Below are positions 1 through 10,446 of a stretch of 64,000 nucleotides of DNA, piece after piece. Origin of the DNA: Phoronis australis (Eukaryota; Phoronida; Phoronidae). The stretch covers positions 1 through 64,000 of the forward strand of contig NMRA01000461.1 of NCBI GenBank assembly GCA_002633005.1, in the 5' to 3' direction. Both the position numbers and the translations under genes were made by a program. The notes under the pieces were generated by a model. The model made no database searches. It was not told the DNA's origin and saw only the letters and a list, made by a program, of their open reading frames with translations. How positions within the stretch are numbered: the stretch's first letter is position 1; each line of letters opens with the position of its first letter.

Positions 1-4
1 AGCT

Positions 5-163
5 CTTTTATCACTCCGGCTGGTCTGCTCACTCAGCTTGTCCGGAACCTGCTTTGCAGGTTGTTATAGCCCAGTTGGCTGTTTGGTGTACCCACTTGGT
101 ACTTTATATGATATTTGCCCATTTGGCAGTTTATACCCACTTGGTACTTGTTATTGAATTTGC
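5..163 (+). repeat. Direct repeat copy A (about 160 bp)
   Basis: This stretch reappears almost unchanged at 914-1078. Both copies run from TTTATCACTCCGGCTGG to CTTGTTATTGAATTTGC and contain short internal repeats of CCCACTTGGTAC / CCCATTTGG. The copies differ by a few substitutions and small indels. It looks like a duplicated non-coding segment. The short reading frames across it follow the internal repeat and are not genes. Confidence 0.75.
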
Positions 164-913
164 CGTTTTGCTCGACTCAGTTGGTAGGCAATCGGCCAAT
201 ACCCATTTGGTATTATGTACCTATTTGGTACCTGTGCCACTTAGCATCCGATACTCAATTGTACTTTGGGTATTGGAAATGTGTGTGTTATCTCTTGTAA
301 TTAAGGAACCCATCTGGTTCCTTCTGTGAAACATTTATTTGTAGAGCTGTGACCCTGAAATTCCCAATACAACTTAAAATATACATTATTCTTGTTGTTT
401 TATTTGTCCCCAATAATGAGATTTATGGCACTCTGACATAAATCCTAATATTTGGGCAAATAACATTATACAGCCCTTCATGCTTCATATCCAACTCCTA
501 GTTAGTTCCTACCAAGTCCGATGGTAGCGCTGTTTGTTCTTTCTCTCCAGTTTCCTGTTGGCCCGGCCACAAGCAACGGTACGTTCACTCGTACGTTTTC
601 CTAATTAGCCAATTTTATACTTCTCCCACCCTCCCTACACTGGGTATTACGACATCTCCACTCAACCGATTCATACCTTTCCCACACACTCTCCCTTTTG
701 TCGAACAAAATCTGCTGTTGGTTATTGTTGTTTTTGCAGCCCCTGCTGGTAGCTTCTTCAGGCCCGGAGCGTGATACCGTCCGGCAAGAACCGACGTCAT
801 TGGCTAGCGACCCGACCTGTACTCGAGCATCCATCACTGTAGCTTGCTTCTCTCCACCCCGGTCACAGCTCTCGGCACATACTGAGCCACAACACCACGT
901 TCCTTGCAATATC

Positions 914-1078
914 TTTTTTATCACTCCGGCTGGTCTGCTCACTCAGCTTGTCCGGAACCCTGCTTTGCAGATTGTTATAGCCCAGTTGGCTGTTTGGTGT
1001 ACGTACCCACTTGGTACTTTATATGATATTTGCCCATTTGGCAGTTTGTACCCACTTGGTACTTGTTATTGAATTTGC
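914..1078 (+). repeat. Direct repeat copy B
   Basis: Second copy of the segment at 5-163, in the same orientation and about 0.9 kb downstream. It has a 4-bp insertion (ACGT) in the GTGTACCCAC stretch compared with copy A. The sequence between the copies, including GC-richer DNA at 720-900, is not repeated. Confidence 0.75.
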
Positions 1079-1373
1079 TGCTCTCAAGTTCCGGCAGTTA
1101 GTCTGAAACCAGCCAAATGTTCAGAATAGAGTTTCAAACAAGAAATAAAGTCACTAGTGGACTAATGATTTTAATCACGACAGGGCATGGGTTTAAACAC
1201 TTAAGTGGACAACTGTCTATCAACAATGATCACATGGCAACTTAAGGCATAGAAAATATCACTACAGTATGCATTACTAGACTAAACCGGCAGCACAATG
1301 TGTCATTCCAAATTCAAATACCGTACTTGTCCAGATTGCCGCCCAGGGTGCTTAAATTGGGAATCTAAAGAAC

Positions 1374-1412
1374 AGGGGTGGGCGGTAAGCGGAGCATGGG
1401 CAGTTAAAATCA
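1374..1412 (+). repeat. Dispersed GGGTGGGCGGTTAA-type repeat, copy 1
   Basis: Contains GGGGTGGGCGGTAAGC followed by GGAGCATGGGCAGTTAAAA. Related copies occur at 2683-2770 and 12855-12980. The shared pattern is a G-rich block, GGGCGGTTAA, a GAGCA block and a second GGGCGGTTAA. Confidence 0.55.
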
Positions 1413-2157
1413 AAACTTTTGAGCTGGGATTGGGTGCTTACTGCACAATGGACCGATTTTACCCTCACGGGGCTACACTGAGGTCAGACTTGAAGCATAT
1501 CACTTAACATATTGAAGTAACGGAATTCAACGGCCTGAAGTGGAATAGCGCACATGATAAGTGGCACTTTGATCCTTAACATGATTGAGTTTTTACGCTG
1601 CCCGTCATCTCTTAGAATCAAGGTATTCCTACAGGTAGGCGTGCGTTCAGTAGGGCAAGTTTCTTGAGAGAACAGCATGATCACGCAAGACTGCACTAGT
1701 TAGAAATGCATGTTTAAGGAAAGCACATGATTTTATAAAGATTTGCTCCCTGCGAGAATTTGGTACTTGTACAAAGCAAGTACTCAACAATCCGATGATA
1801 CAACTATTAGGCAATAGGGGTCCTCGGTCGGCTGGAAAAATAACGAATCAAAAACACATCATGTAAAGTCATCAGGTAAATCAAGGGTTAAAAACAGTCA
1901 CGTTTTTGATCATATGAATGCAGACAGAATGGTTGTCTGGAGCTTAATGACAAGTTGATTTCCTGCGCTGTTGCTTTTGATTGGGCGCTTCCATTTTGGT
2001 GTCAGGAGTGAAAGTCATTAAAACATGCATTAAACCAAGACAGGGAACAGAGAGACCAGTTGCTTGTTACGATGGTTTGTGTCTGCTTGTACTCAAAACA
2101 ATGCCACAGTTTCGTCTTTTACTGTGCTGTACGTAGTTACCATCACTATAGATGTGA
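1413..2157. other. No gene recognised
   Basis: AT-rich sequence with only short open frames on both strands. No domain, repeat family or RNA gene was recognised. If the minus-strand FBXL6-like gene continues leftward, this would be part of an intron of it. Confidence 0.4.
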
Positions 2158-2562
2158 CTAGGTACAATGTGTCGGTGAAGTGCCGCAGTGTTTCATTGAA
2201 CCTGGCAATACAATTATTCCTAAGCGGTTTCCATCCAAAATAACGTCGGTGAAGTTTCCAGTATCGTTGGTCATGCAACAGCCGAGTGTCCCCTTGGTTG
2301 TTCTTATTTCATTGCTCATGGCCGTGACCTTTCTTGTAATGTCAGGGGAAGTCACAAAATTATAGGCCGCGGACTTGAAATTCCTGTCAAGTACCACTTT
2401 GCTGGTTCTTCCACAGCGATGAAATAAATTTGTCTCAGTAATCACTCCATGCTGACACAAGTTCAGAGAGAGAGCCAAAGGAAACAATTGTGTCGCCTTC
2501 AGCAAAGAGCATGAGAATGTAAGTATTTTAAAACCATTAGCAAAGCAAGCTCCCGGTTCCAC
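2158..2562 (-). CDS. Unrecognised 134-codon open frame
   Basis: An uninterrupted minus-strand frame, cysteine-rich for its length (for example CSLLKATQLF, LCQHGVITE, GCCMTNDTGNF) with potential N-glycosylation sites. The plus strand is also open over about 60 codons here (2180-2365) and predicts a hydrophobic stretch, so coding strand and coding status are both unsettled. The frame lies downstream of FBXL6 exon 5 but has no leucine-rich repeat pattern, so I do not assign it to that gene. It may be a transposon relic or chance. Confidence 0.2.
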   Translation of the reverse strand: MEPGACFANGFKILTFSCSLLKATQLFPLALSLNLCQHGVITETNLFHRCGRTSKVVLDRNFKSAAYNFVTSPDITRKVTAMSNEIRTTKGTLGCCMTNDTGNFTDVILDGNRLGIIVLPGSMKHCGTSPTHCT

Positions 2563-2682
2563 AAAAACTGACTGACAGTCACCGCAAGGTAAGTGAGTTG
2601 TGTACGTATTGCACTCTTGGATTTGTGCTACGAACGTTCACAAAAGCACAGACACTTTAATGAAGTCTTGATCAGGAAAAAT

Positions 2683-2770
2683 CGGGGGTGGGCAATAAGC
2701 CGAGCAAGGCATACAAAAATGAAAAATTGAGAATTTTGGGGGTGGGTGGTAAGTTGAGCAAGGGCGGTGA
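2683..2770 (+). repeat. Dispersed GGGTGGGCGGTTAA-type repeat, copies 2 and 3
   Basis: Two tandem degenerate copies about 55 bp apart. The first has CGGGGGTGGGCAATAAGCC then GAGCAAGG. The second has TTTGGGGGTGGGTGGTAAG then TTGAGCAAGGGCGGTGAA. They match the pattern at 1374 and 12855. Confidence 0.5.
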
Positions 2771-2953
2771 ATTGGATGAGTACAGTAAGCTTCAGTGCAC
2801 CAACATTCTGCAATATTTAATGTCAAAGCAGTAATCGCTCACTCAGACAACTAAATTTTGCTCAAACTGCTTTCAATTAATATAATTGATGAAATCATAA
2901 AATTCGCTTTCAGACTCTTAAAATAAAACGAGACATCTTGACTCTCAACTCAC

Positions 2954-3079
2954 CATTAACGATGTAAGCACTGATGAGCTGAGTGACATCACGGCATTGC
3001 GAGAAATGTCAAAATGGGTCAGATGTTCACCCATACTGTCAATGACAAACCTCAGGCACTTGGTGGACATGACATCACC
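2954..3079 (-). CDS. FBXL6: FBXL6-like exon 5: LRR
   Basis: A 126-nt exon in phase 0 at both ends, with acceptor ACGAAATTCAG and donor TTAATG|GTGAGT. It encodes 42 residues (CLRFVIDSMGEHLTHFDIS, then SRNAVMSLSSSVL), continuing the LRR pattern. No further exon could be found between here and the left edge. Confidence 0.75.
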
Positions 3080-6000
3080 CTGAATTTCGTAGATACAAAC
3101 GTTCATAGAAACTGACTTATGCATAAACATAGCCAATACACTTTGCCAAGTTAACCATTCAACAGGAAGAAAGATGCATGCACACAACAATATAATTAGT
3201 CAGAACATTTCATGTTCATGGATGTCTTGTTTTCTTCCACACACCCAAAATACATCAACATACCACTACTTGTACTTAGTGTTAGTGTTTCAGAATTCAC
3301 CTTGGACACAGCTCTACCTGGTGAGAGAATGGACCTGGGTATAAAAGAGTTACTGGCAGTGTACTGTTTAATGATACATCAACACAGCTCCAACTGGTGA
3401 GAGAATGATACTAGGTATCAAATAGTTAATGGCAGAGTACAGTTTAATGACACCATACAGCTCCGCCTGGTGAGAGAACGGACCCAGGTATCAAAGAGTT
3501 ACTGGCAGAGTACTGATAAATGTTACATCAACAAACCTAGGTAATACATCAACACAGCTCCACCTGTTGAGAGAATGAACCTAGGTATGAAAGAGTTCCT
3601 GTCAGAGTGCTGTGTTCAATGTTACATCAACACAGATCTACCAGGTAAGAGAATGGACCTAAGTATCAAAGAGTTACTGGCAGAGTACTGTTTAATGATA
3701 CACCAACACAGCTCCACCTGGTGAGAGAATGAACCTAGGTATCACAGAGTTACTGTCGGAGTACAGTTAATGTTACATCAACTCAGAAACAACTGAAGTC
3801 TTGATGGTGACTGTTTATATTAATAATAGTAGGACTTTGTGAGATGATGTACTATAGTTTGTTGAGTAATTTTTATCAGTTGAACTTAGTTTGTGGGGAG
3901 GCGATCATTTTAGGTATTGCTTGTAAGGTCACTGATTATGCTTGATAGTCCTTAAGTCAAATGTCACGCATCGTATATTCGTATGTACATGAACGTAATT
4001 AGGACCAGATTTTCAGTGTATCACTCAGAAATTCATAATTCTCTCTATGTCAAACACGAAACTCAGGACAATTTGCAAAGCAACAGTGTGGTTAATGAAA
4101 CACGAACAAGAGCAATGCGGAGCATTGGAATGCGCCCACGAATGCACCACAAACAGTGTGCTTTTAGGGTTTGTTTGTATCATAAAAATGGCCATTAGAT
4201 GGCGCAAAATATGTCGAATTCAACCAAAATTGAGAACATGTCATCTTGTCTTAAGAAGAGAGGAATTTCACAAATTCCAGAAGGTTTAGGAGATAAAGCC
4301 ACGGGCGCAAAACAAAACAAAACTGCCACTAAGAGGGGCCACAGTTTTCAGTCATCAGAAAATTGTCGTCAGTTGTCTTCTTTATAGAAAGAATATACAC
4401 GTAAATTTTTACAATCATCATTAGACTGGTTCGGATGATAGAGGGGTGGACGACAAAAAATTAACAGAATCAAAAAGAGTAAAAATGGCCATTAGGTGGT
4501 GAAAATACGTCAAATCCATCCGCAAACGGGGAGTTAGCTTCATCTCACTAGTAGATGCCTATATACCAAATTTTATAAAAAATAATAATCCGTTGAAAAC
4601 CTTTGAAGATACAGAGGCAAACGTAAAAAAATAAAATTGCCACTAGGGGACACAACAAAAGTCAGATCCATCTGAAAGTTCGCTCATGTCATTCCATCCA
4701 TAAAAGGAATACTTTGTGTAAAATTTCAGGAACACACGTCAAAGGGTTATGGAAACCAAGCACTGGACACCAGACGGACGTGGATGACCGCATAATGCAT
4801 AAGACTATTTTAAACACAACAACATTTGTTATGAACTGGTTGCACAAACTAATTATAAAGTGTGTAACAAACATTATGGAAAGAAGCAAGTTAGTGTACA
4901 AACGGTGTGTACCTTAAACAAGTACAGTGTACGTCTCATAGTTTGTCACTGTAAGTGGAAGCCTGAGGACGCAGTGCTAGAGCATGCGCACTTTGGCAGA
5001 CAGATCGGAGGTTCAAGTCAATGGCAATAAACAATGTTATAGTTTTTAGATAATGCTTCAGAAAGGAATGAAATACTTGTTTTTAGAGGCTGAGACAACA
5101 TCCCCTCCCATTCGGCACTATGCGCATCTACAATGATCGTGCCTTACGCCATTGTTTACGAGACAAAGTGTTAGCCTCCTTTATGATATCCTAGATATGC
5201 CACGTGACTGTAAATACCTTGTGCCGCAAGTTAATGAAAATTAATGAACACTCGTATGCTATTTGAAAACAAGACTGAGTAATTCACTTACATTTGTTGT
5301 TGACAAATCAATATGCGCCAAATCTGGCAGACCCGCTACTATTCGACACAGGGAGTCACTTGACAGTTTCTTACACCCCGACAATATTAGTGACTTCAAT
5401 GTCCTGCACTTTGTCATAGCCTAGGAAATGAAGAAGTTTTGAGTAAAAATAATTATAAGTTTTGAGTAACAATTATTTCCGACAACTAGATAATACATCA
5501 ACTGTACCTCATGATTACAGACAGATGGCGCAGCAGTAGCAGAATAAGATACAGAATAAATCACAGATTTTTTAATAACATCTCATCCATGCACAACAAG
5601 GTTTAAACTGGCAGAAAAGATAGATCAAAAATGAGATGGAAAAAGTTTGCCATTACAAAAAATCTAAAATCAATAAAATATTTGTTTTATTTTATTTTCC
5701 GTGATGTATTAGTTGATGCGCATTGTATTTAATTAATTTGATGCCTACCTGGACACACCTGTCAGACATGTTGGCACGCATCCAACCAGTCAAGTTTAGT
5801 TCCTCCACCTGAGATAGCCGGTGGTCAACAAGCCATATCAGGCTGTGGTCAAACTTCCGTATGTAGCCATACGACAGGTCAACGTGTCTCCAAAGTGATG
5901 TCTTTAGGCTGGCCTCATACCAAAGTTTACACGTACGGGCTGCCCTGAAACACACCATTTGACTTTTGAGTACTACCAAAAATGATGAAATTATCTTCAA

Positions 6001-9000
6001 TTTGCCACCATATGAGTGAGGGTCACTCTGAAACAGACATCATCAGACTGAACTATACCAAAACCTTTAGAACTTCAACAAATGTAATGGCATAAGAGTG
6101 TCCTCAAGACAATACAGAGTGCGTAACTCCATTTCATACTCAGTCCAAACAGCGACATCTTCTGGTAAATACAGAATGTAAAGCAATATTTCATAATCGG
6201 TAGACATATGTTGGCTGGTCAATACAGAGTGCACAACACTATTTTATTTTCACATTATATGGTACATGTATATTGTAAGGTGGTAACCAATAGCTACATG
6301 TATTTGTATTAAAGGAAGCAGTTACTAGTTAAACCCTAGTGACGTTACCCACTGTGGATAAATAACCTGACACAATATGGAGGGAACTTAGCTACATGAC
6401 TGACTGAATCAAGTGCAATTCAGCTGTAATCCCTCCAACTGAAAGCAAGACTTGAGAGTTTAAAAAGGACTCGGCATGTGCAAGCTATGTTTCACTTGAT
6501 GGGTGCGTTTCACTGGGCAGAAGGTTCATATCATTTGCCAGATGGTGTGTTTCACTGGGCAGAAGGTGTGTTTCATTTGGCAGAAGGACTGTTTCACTAG
6601 GGCAGGTGTGTTTCACTGGGAAGAAGGTGTGTTTCACTGGACAGAAGGTGTTTCACTGGACAGAAGGTATGTTTCACTGGGCAGAAAATGTTTCACTGGG
6701 CAGTAGGTGTAGTTCACTGGGCAGGTGTGCTTCATTTGGCACAAGGTGTGCTTCAATAGGCAGGTGTGTTTCACTGGGCAGAAGGTGTTTCACTGGGCAG
6801 ATGGTGTGCTTCATTTGGCACAAGGTGTGCTTCACTGGGCAGAAGGCGTGTTTCACTGGGCAGGTGTGTTTCATTTGGAAGGTGTGTTTCACTGGGCACA
6901 AGGTGTGTTTCATTTGGCAGAATGTGTGTTTCACTTGACAGAAGATGCGTTTCACTTTGCAGAAGATGTATTGCAGTTGGCAGGTGTTTCATTTGGCAGG
7001 TGATGTTCACTTAGCATAAGGCATGCTTCTCATAGCACATATGTAACACACCACGGAGTAGAATGCAAAACCCCAAAGACTATCACTGTAATCAAAAACA
7101 CCCTCTTCCACTAGTGCACCTGTACTTCACTTACTACTGAAGCTGAACACATTTAGGTAACTCTCAAGATATAACCAACTGTCAGTACAGTACTGTACAC
7201 TACAATATAGTTTTCAAAATAAACTGGACAGTAGCAATATTCAGCAAAGTTTCAATTCATAAACTGCAACCAAATAGCCAGGTCGGCAATACAACCTCAT
7301 ATTGTGTTTGGCGAAATAGGAAAAATCTTAAGTCACCACTCTTACAATAATTACCCCGGAATTCATTCCAAAGCTCTATCGACTTCCACCATTTAAATTA
7401 CTAACACCTTTCCTAGATTCACTTCCTTTGATTCAAAGTGTTGTACCGATTATTTCATGAAATCAGTGAATTTTCCACCACAGAAGACAGTACACGTCAA
7501 ACAAGCACTTAGGTAACAACATGCAGTAAACAGATGGAAGTCAGATTTGTTCAGCAAAAATCAGGCAATATCAGTGCAGTAGGTGCCAGCAGTGTATGGG
7601 ATCATCTGCGTTGAACTTCTATGTTTGTTTGTTGGTGGGAGGAATGGGGGATAAATTGGAGAGGTACCTGTAAGACACAGAGAATGGGGCACAAGACAAC
7701 CGAACGTACAAACTGTCTTCAGTTGACGATAAAAATGCTGGATCAGCAACCTCAGAATATCATTTGGCGACCTCAGATTTCGTTTGGAGACATGGCTTTT
7801 TTGTCAAGTCACCAAATGTGACTTGGCGTTAACCTAAGCATTGAGCTCTGTACTTTGTTGAAATAGGAATAACTTATAAATGAAGTCTATTCACAGAGTA
7901 GGTCTGATAACATCATTCTCAGGTTTTGGTATATACTTATAGTGAGTTAGATAACTTATCAAGAAGGAAGTCTATTAACAGACTGGTCTAGGTGCAATGA
8001 CATCATAACCAGGTTTTGATACTCTAATATCATGAGTTCGAGAACTTATTGAGGAAGTTAATTCAAAGACTAGGTCTGATAACACCATCCCCAGGTTTTG
8101 AAATTTTAATATGGCCAGTTACTGTTCTAAATTACTCTAAAACCGTTGGGTTTATGCCATTCAAAATCTCAAAAATCCCAACGTCTGCGTCTGTGTTCTC
8201 CTTTGAATGTTTGTCAACGAATTACAAACCTGCATAAGAAAGGAACCGCACCTTCACTCTCCACGACAAAAGAGAAAACATGATGAAGCAACTCTATAGG
8301 CATGTGACCCCACCATCCCTGTTCTTGGACACACAGACCTCTGGCTCGTTTTGCTGTCTTCTTTGACTCCGAAGGTGAGTGGCCGTCTACTTCATGAGGA
8401 ACTTTTGATCTCAGCTGTCTTTTACGTTTGGCACAACTTTTGTTGACGACATGTCCTTCAGAACAACTAAATTCAAACAAACATGCAACAAGTGAACCGA
8501 CTCTAACAAAGACAGTACAGAAAGTGACCTAGTTCAAGAGAGCAGTGGTGTAGTGTATACACAGGGTTTTTTAAATGCCCAACCATGTCCCAAAATGACA
8601 TTTGCCTGGAACCCAATTTCTGGAAGAATGTTACAAACATATGAAATCACGGGCGGATCCCGGATTTGAAGTTAGGGGGGCCAGGACGCAGGAATAACCA
8701 GCATTTCAGCAGATGCGCGTGCCCAGCCTAAATTGTGGGGATGCAGGGGTCTCGAATTTTGGGTTTGCGGACTTGTTGACCAAGGAAAAAAACGTAAAGG
8801 GGGTTTGTTCAGGGTCGATGCATTGCTTATTTACCCCCCGAGCCCCCTTGGTTGCGCGTATGTGCTAGTCAGCCATTGGCATTCGAACTCCCAAGTGGTA
8901 TCTGGTAGGATTTTAGGGGACCATGGCCCCCTTGCCCCCCCCCCTAAATCCGCCACTGGACATGATTTCAATGCTAGGCAGAGTGTTCCATTTGTAAACA

Positions 9001-9851
9001 GTAAAAATGGTACTGGTTGGGGGATACGTACACTATCCAGTCAATCAACTTCAAATTTTGACCAATTACAAATGTATGGGATGGTCTCAATTTTTGTGCT
9101 GCCTCAACGTGTTGGTATGTTGCAAGCTGTCTTGAAAGATAGAGAACCTGCCTCTGCAACATCGATTGTCACATGACATGTCTTCTAGGATGTTTTAATA
9201 TCCTAAAAGTACTAGCCAAGTCCTGTGTGGCATTTCATTGCCCACAAATTTGATAAGTGACTCAAGATATTCCCAGTCATATCAAAACAATTGCTTGCTT
9301 AATAAAATTAATTTCCTTTCTACTGTTGACAGTTGAAAATTAAAATTTTTAAAATGGCCACTTGTAACACTGAAAATGCATGAAACTCATAGACAAAAAC
9401 ATGCATAAATTTCTCAAACATTTTGACAATTCTTTTTTTAATTTGCACAACAAAATAACTCTTTGCATATGAGATTCAGTTGGCATTTGGTAAGTGACCA
9501 AAAAAATTCATTTTAGACCGTAACACAGTCAACTCTCAAATATGGACCTTGATTGTGATTTAGCTGTTATGTCTTCAAATCAATCGTCAGGAAAAATCGA
9601 GAATGTTAGAGTCGGGGCAAAAGGCGGGGGCAACCTCCAATCACACCAAGACAACACGTTATAAAAAGGTAGTGAGAGTACATCGTGCTGTATAAAAGTA
9701 CAGAGTACAACATCACAAATTACCGTTCATCTTCAGGACAAAAGTCGTCATCAGAGCTGTCCGAGGGCCATTCCTCTCCGTCCCTCACTTGGAATGAAAA
9801 CAGGATCTGCTTTTTGGCATCTTGACGCACTCCCAGAATCCCTCTCTTCAT
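2954..9851 (-). CDS. FBXL6: FBXL6-like F-box/leucine-rich-repeat protein (5' part, 272 residues)
   Basis: F-box proteins with leucine-rich repeats are substrate adaptors of SCF (SKP1-CUL1-F-box) ubiquitin ligases. Five exons join in phase: 9851-9724, 8466-8230, 5944-5749, 5420-5292 and 3079-2954. Order in the protein: an acidic N-terminus (SSDDDFCPEDE), a basic linker with KRKR and KKTAKRAR (possible nuclear signal), an F-box from about residue 95 (WWGHMPIELLHHVF), then RAARTCKLWYEASLKTSLWR, and leucine-rich repeats (VEELNLTGW, LKSLILSGC, LTHFDISRN). The order and the motif GxxIPxEIL...PFLxRAAR..W match vertebrate FBXL6. The 3' half must lie left of the window. An acceptor-like CAG just upstream of the chosen ATG means the start could be in an earlier exon. 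It is divergent from the astacin gene. Confidence 0.85.
3303..3790 (+). repeat. Tandem array of about 80-bp units
   Basis: Six degenerate units, starting near 3303, 3382, 3453, 3550, 3629 and 3704. Each contains CACAGCTCCACCTGGTGAGA, an ACCTAGGTATCAAAGAGTTA-like stretch and GGCAGAGTACTGTTTAATG. Unit length varies from about 70 to 97 bp. It lies in the FBXL6-like intron between exons 4 and 5. Confidence 0.8.
4957..5035 (+). repeat. tRNA-derived relic (SINE-like or pseudo-tRNA)
   Basis: GACGCAGTGCTAGAGCATGC resembles a tRNA A-box/D-arm and GGAGGTTCAAGTC a B-box/T-arm, at about the right spacing. The acceptor stem does not pair convincingly and no CCA-proximal structure is evident. A tRNA-derived SINE head or decayed tRNA is more likely than a working tRNA. 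Confidence 0.35.
5292..5420 (-). CDS. FBXL6: FBXL6-like exon 4: LRR
   Basis: A 129-nt exon in phase 0 at both ends, with acceptor TTTCCTAG and donor ACAAAT|GTAAGT. It encodes 43 residues including LKSLILSGCKKLSSDSL and LAHIDLSTTN, a classic cysteine-containing F-box-type leucine-rich repeat. It has no start codon of its own and was found by translating between exons 3 and 5. Confidence 0.85.
5749..5944 (-). CDS. FBXL6: FBXL6-like exon 3: second half of F-box, first LRR
   Basis: The acceptor is TGTGTTTCAG and the donor GTCCAG|GTAGGC, ending in phase 0 after 196 nt. It encodes RAARTCKLWYEASLKTSLWR, the C-terminal F-box helix region, and a first leucine-rich segment (SQVEELNLTGWMR). Confidence 0.85.
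6488..7022 (+). repeat. 20-bp minisatellite (about 25 units)
   Basis: Units of the type GTGTTTCACTGGGCAGAAG repeat, with a variant half (TTCATTTGGCA...) and frequent 1-3 bp indels. Several frames on both strands stay open across it and translate as CFTGQKV-like or CPVKHTF-like repeats, which follow from the unit and are not evidence of genes. It sits in the FBXL6-like intron between exons 2 and 3. Confidence 0.9.
7867..8118 (+). repeat. Three tandem units of about 85 bp
   Basis: Units start near 7867, 7949 and 8040. Each has an ATAACTTAT / AGAACTTAT start, then GAAGTCTATT..., then GACT(A/G)GGTCT..., ATGACATCAT... and CCAGGTTTTG. They are degenerate but in register. No coding signal is seen. 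Confidence 0.7.
8230..8466 (-). CDS. FBXL6: FBXL6-like exon 2: basic linker and first half of F-box
   Basis: The acceptor is TTTGAATTTAG and the donor TTATGCAG|GTTTGT. It completes codon 43 and runs to two bases of codon 122. It holds the lysine/arginine-rich linker and the F-box N-terminus (MPIELLHHVFSFVVESEG, then AVPFLC). The split Arg codon joins exactly to exon 3, giving LCRAAR. Confidence 0.85.
8648..8960. mobile_element. MITE-like element with GGCGGAT-type ends
   Basis: The left end has GGGCGGATCCCGGATTTG then a run of G. The right end, read in reverse, has CCAGTGGCGGATTTAGGGGG. Opposed GGCGGAT-plus-poly-G ends around 310 bp of GC-rich DNA are typical of non-autonomous DNA transposons in invertebrates. 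The 147-codon frame crossing it has no domain and is ignored. Similar ends occur near 52250 and 57334. No clean target duplication was seen. Confidence 0.5.
9724..9851 (-). CDS. FBXL6: FBXL6-like exon 1 (coding part)
   Basis: Encodes residues 1-42 plus two bases of codon 43. It begins at ATG AAG AGA GGG and ends GAT GAA CG|GTAATT. The peptide includes GVRQDAKKQILFSFQVRDGE and an acidic tail. An in-frame TAA lies upstream, followed by TAACAG, which could be a splice acceptor. The 5' leader may therefore be spliced, or the true start may be further right. Confidence 0.75.
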
Positions 9852-10346
9852 GACACGCTCTTTTGTCTGTTATGACAACAAGCAGGTCAATTATCTACCA
9901 GGCTTATTACAGACCACATGTGAACACAGTCAAACTCAGAGTGAATTGGTGAATTCGTCAGGTGTCTGCTTCTGACATCTAGAAAGCTAATTGTGAATAG
10001 ACACGCAGCCAAAATGTCAAGGTTGAAAGTTAAGCATGTTCATAACAGTAATAACATTGATACTTCCAAAGTTGTTGTAAGTCTATCCTCACGTACCATC
10101 ACTATGATAATGAAACTAATGCTTCTCAGTAGATCTAGAGGGCTAAAGCACCCACAGTATTTAAAGCTTTGCGCCAAGGCTAGCTGGTCGGCTACCCCCT
10201 AAGGCCCTCTAAGCCATCGCAAATGCATTTCCAACAACGTGACTTTTAACAGGCCCTGATTAAATCAGGGTGGAACATAATATTCGTCGAAAAGCTTTCA
10301 GCGCACGGTGGTCACTGTCTAATCAATCAGCAACTTGACGAGACTG

Positions 10347-10446
10347 GCGAGTCTCTAAGCAATGACCTTCGCCTCTGCTGGCCCTAACAGTCAACTGAGT
10401 GATAGGGCCAGCGATGCCGCGCGATTGTCATTGCTCAGCGAGTCTC
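10347..10446. repeat. Hairpin-forming inverted repeat
   Basis: GCTGGCCCTA (10377-10386) pairs perfectly with TAGGGCCAGC (10403-10412) across a 16-bp loop. Outside this, GAGTCTC / AGCAATGAC pairs with GTCATTGCT / GAGACT with small bulges. It lies about 0.5 kb upstream of the FBXL6-like start, so either a foldback element remnant or a local structured RNA is possible. Confidence 0.6.

Noticed and set aside
6674-7010. Cysteine/histidine-rich repeat proteins on both strands.
   Set aside because: By-products of the 20-bp minisatellite; frames exist on both strands at once and shift with every indel.
8733-9176. A 147-codon open frame.
   Set aside because: It begins inside a MITE-like element with poly-C/poly-G ends and runs into unrelated DNA; no motif.
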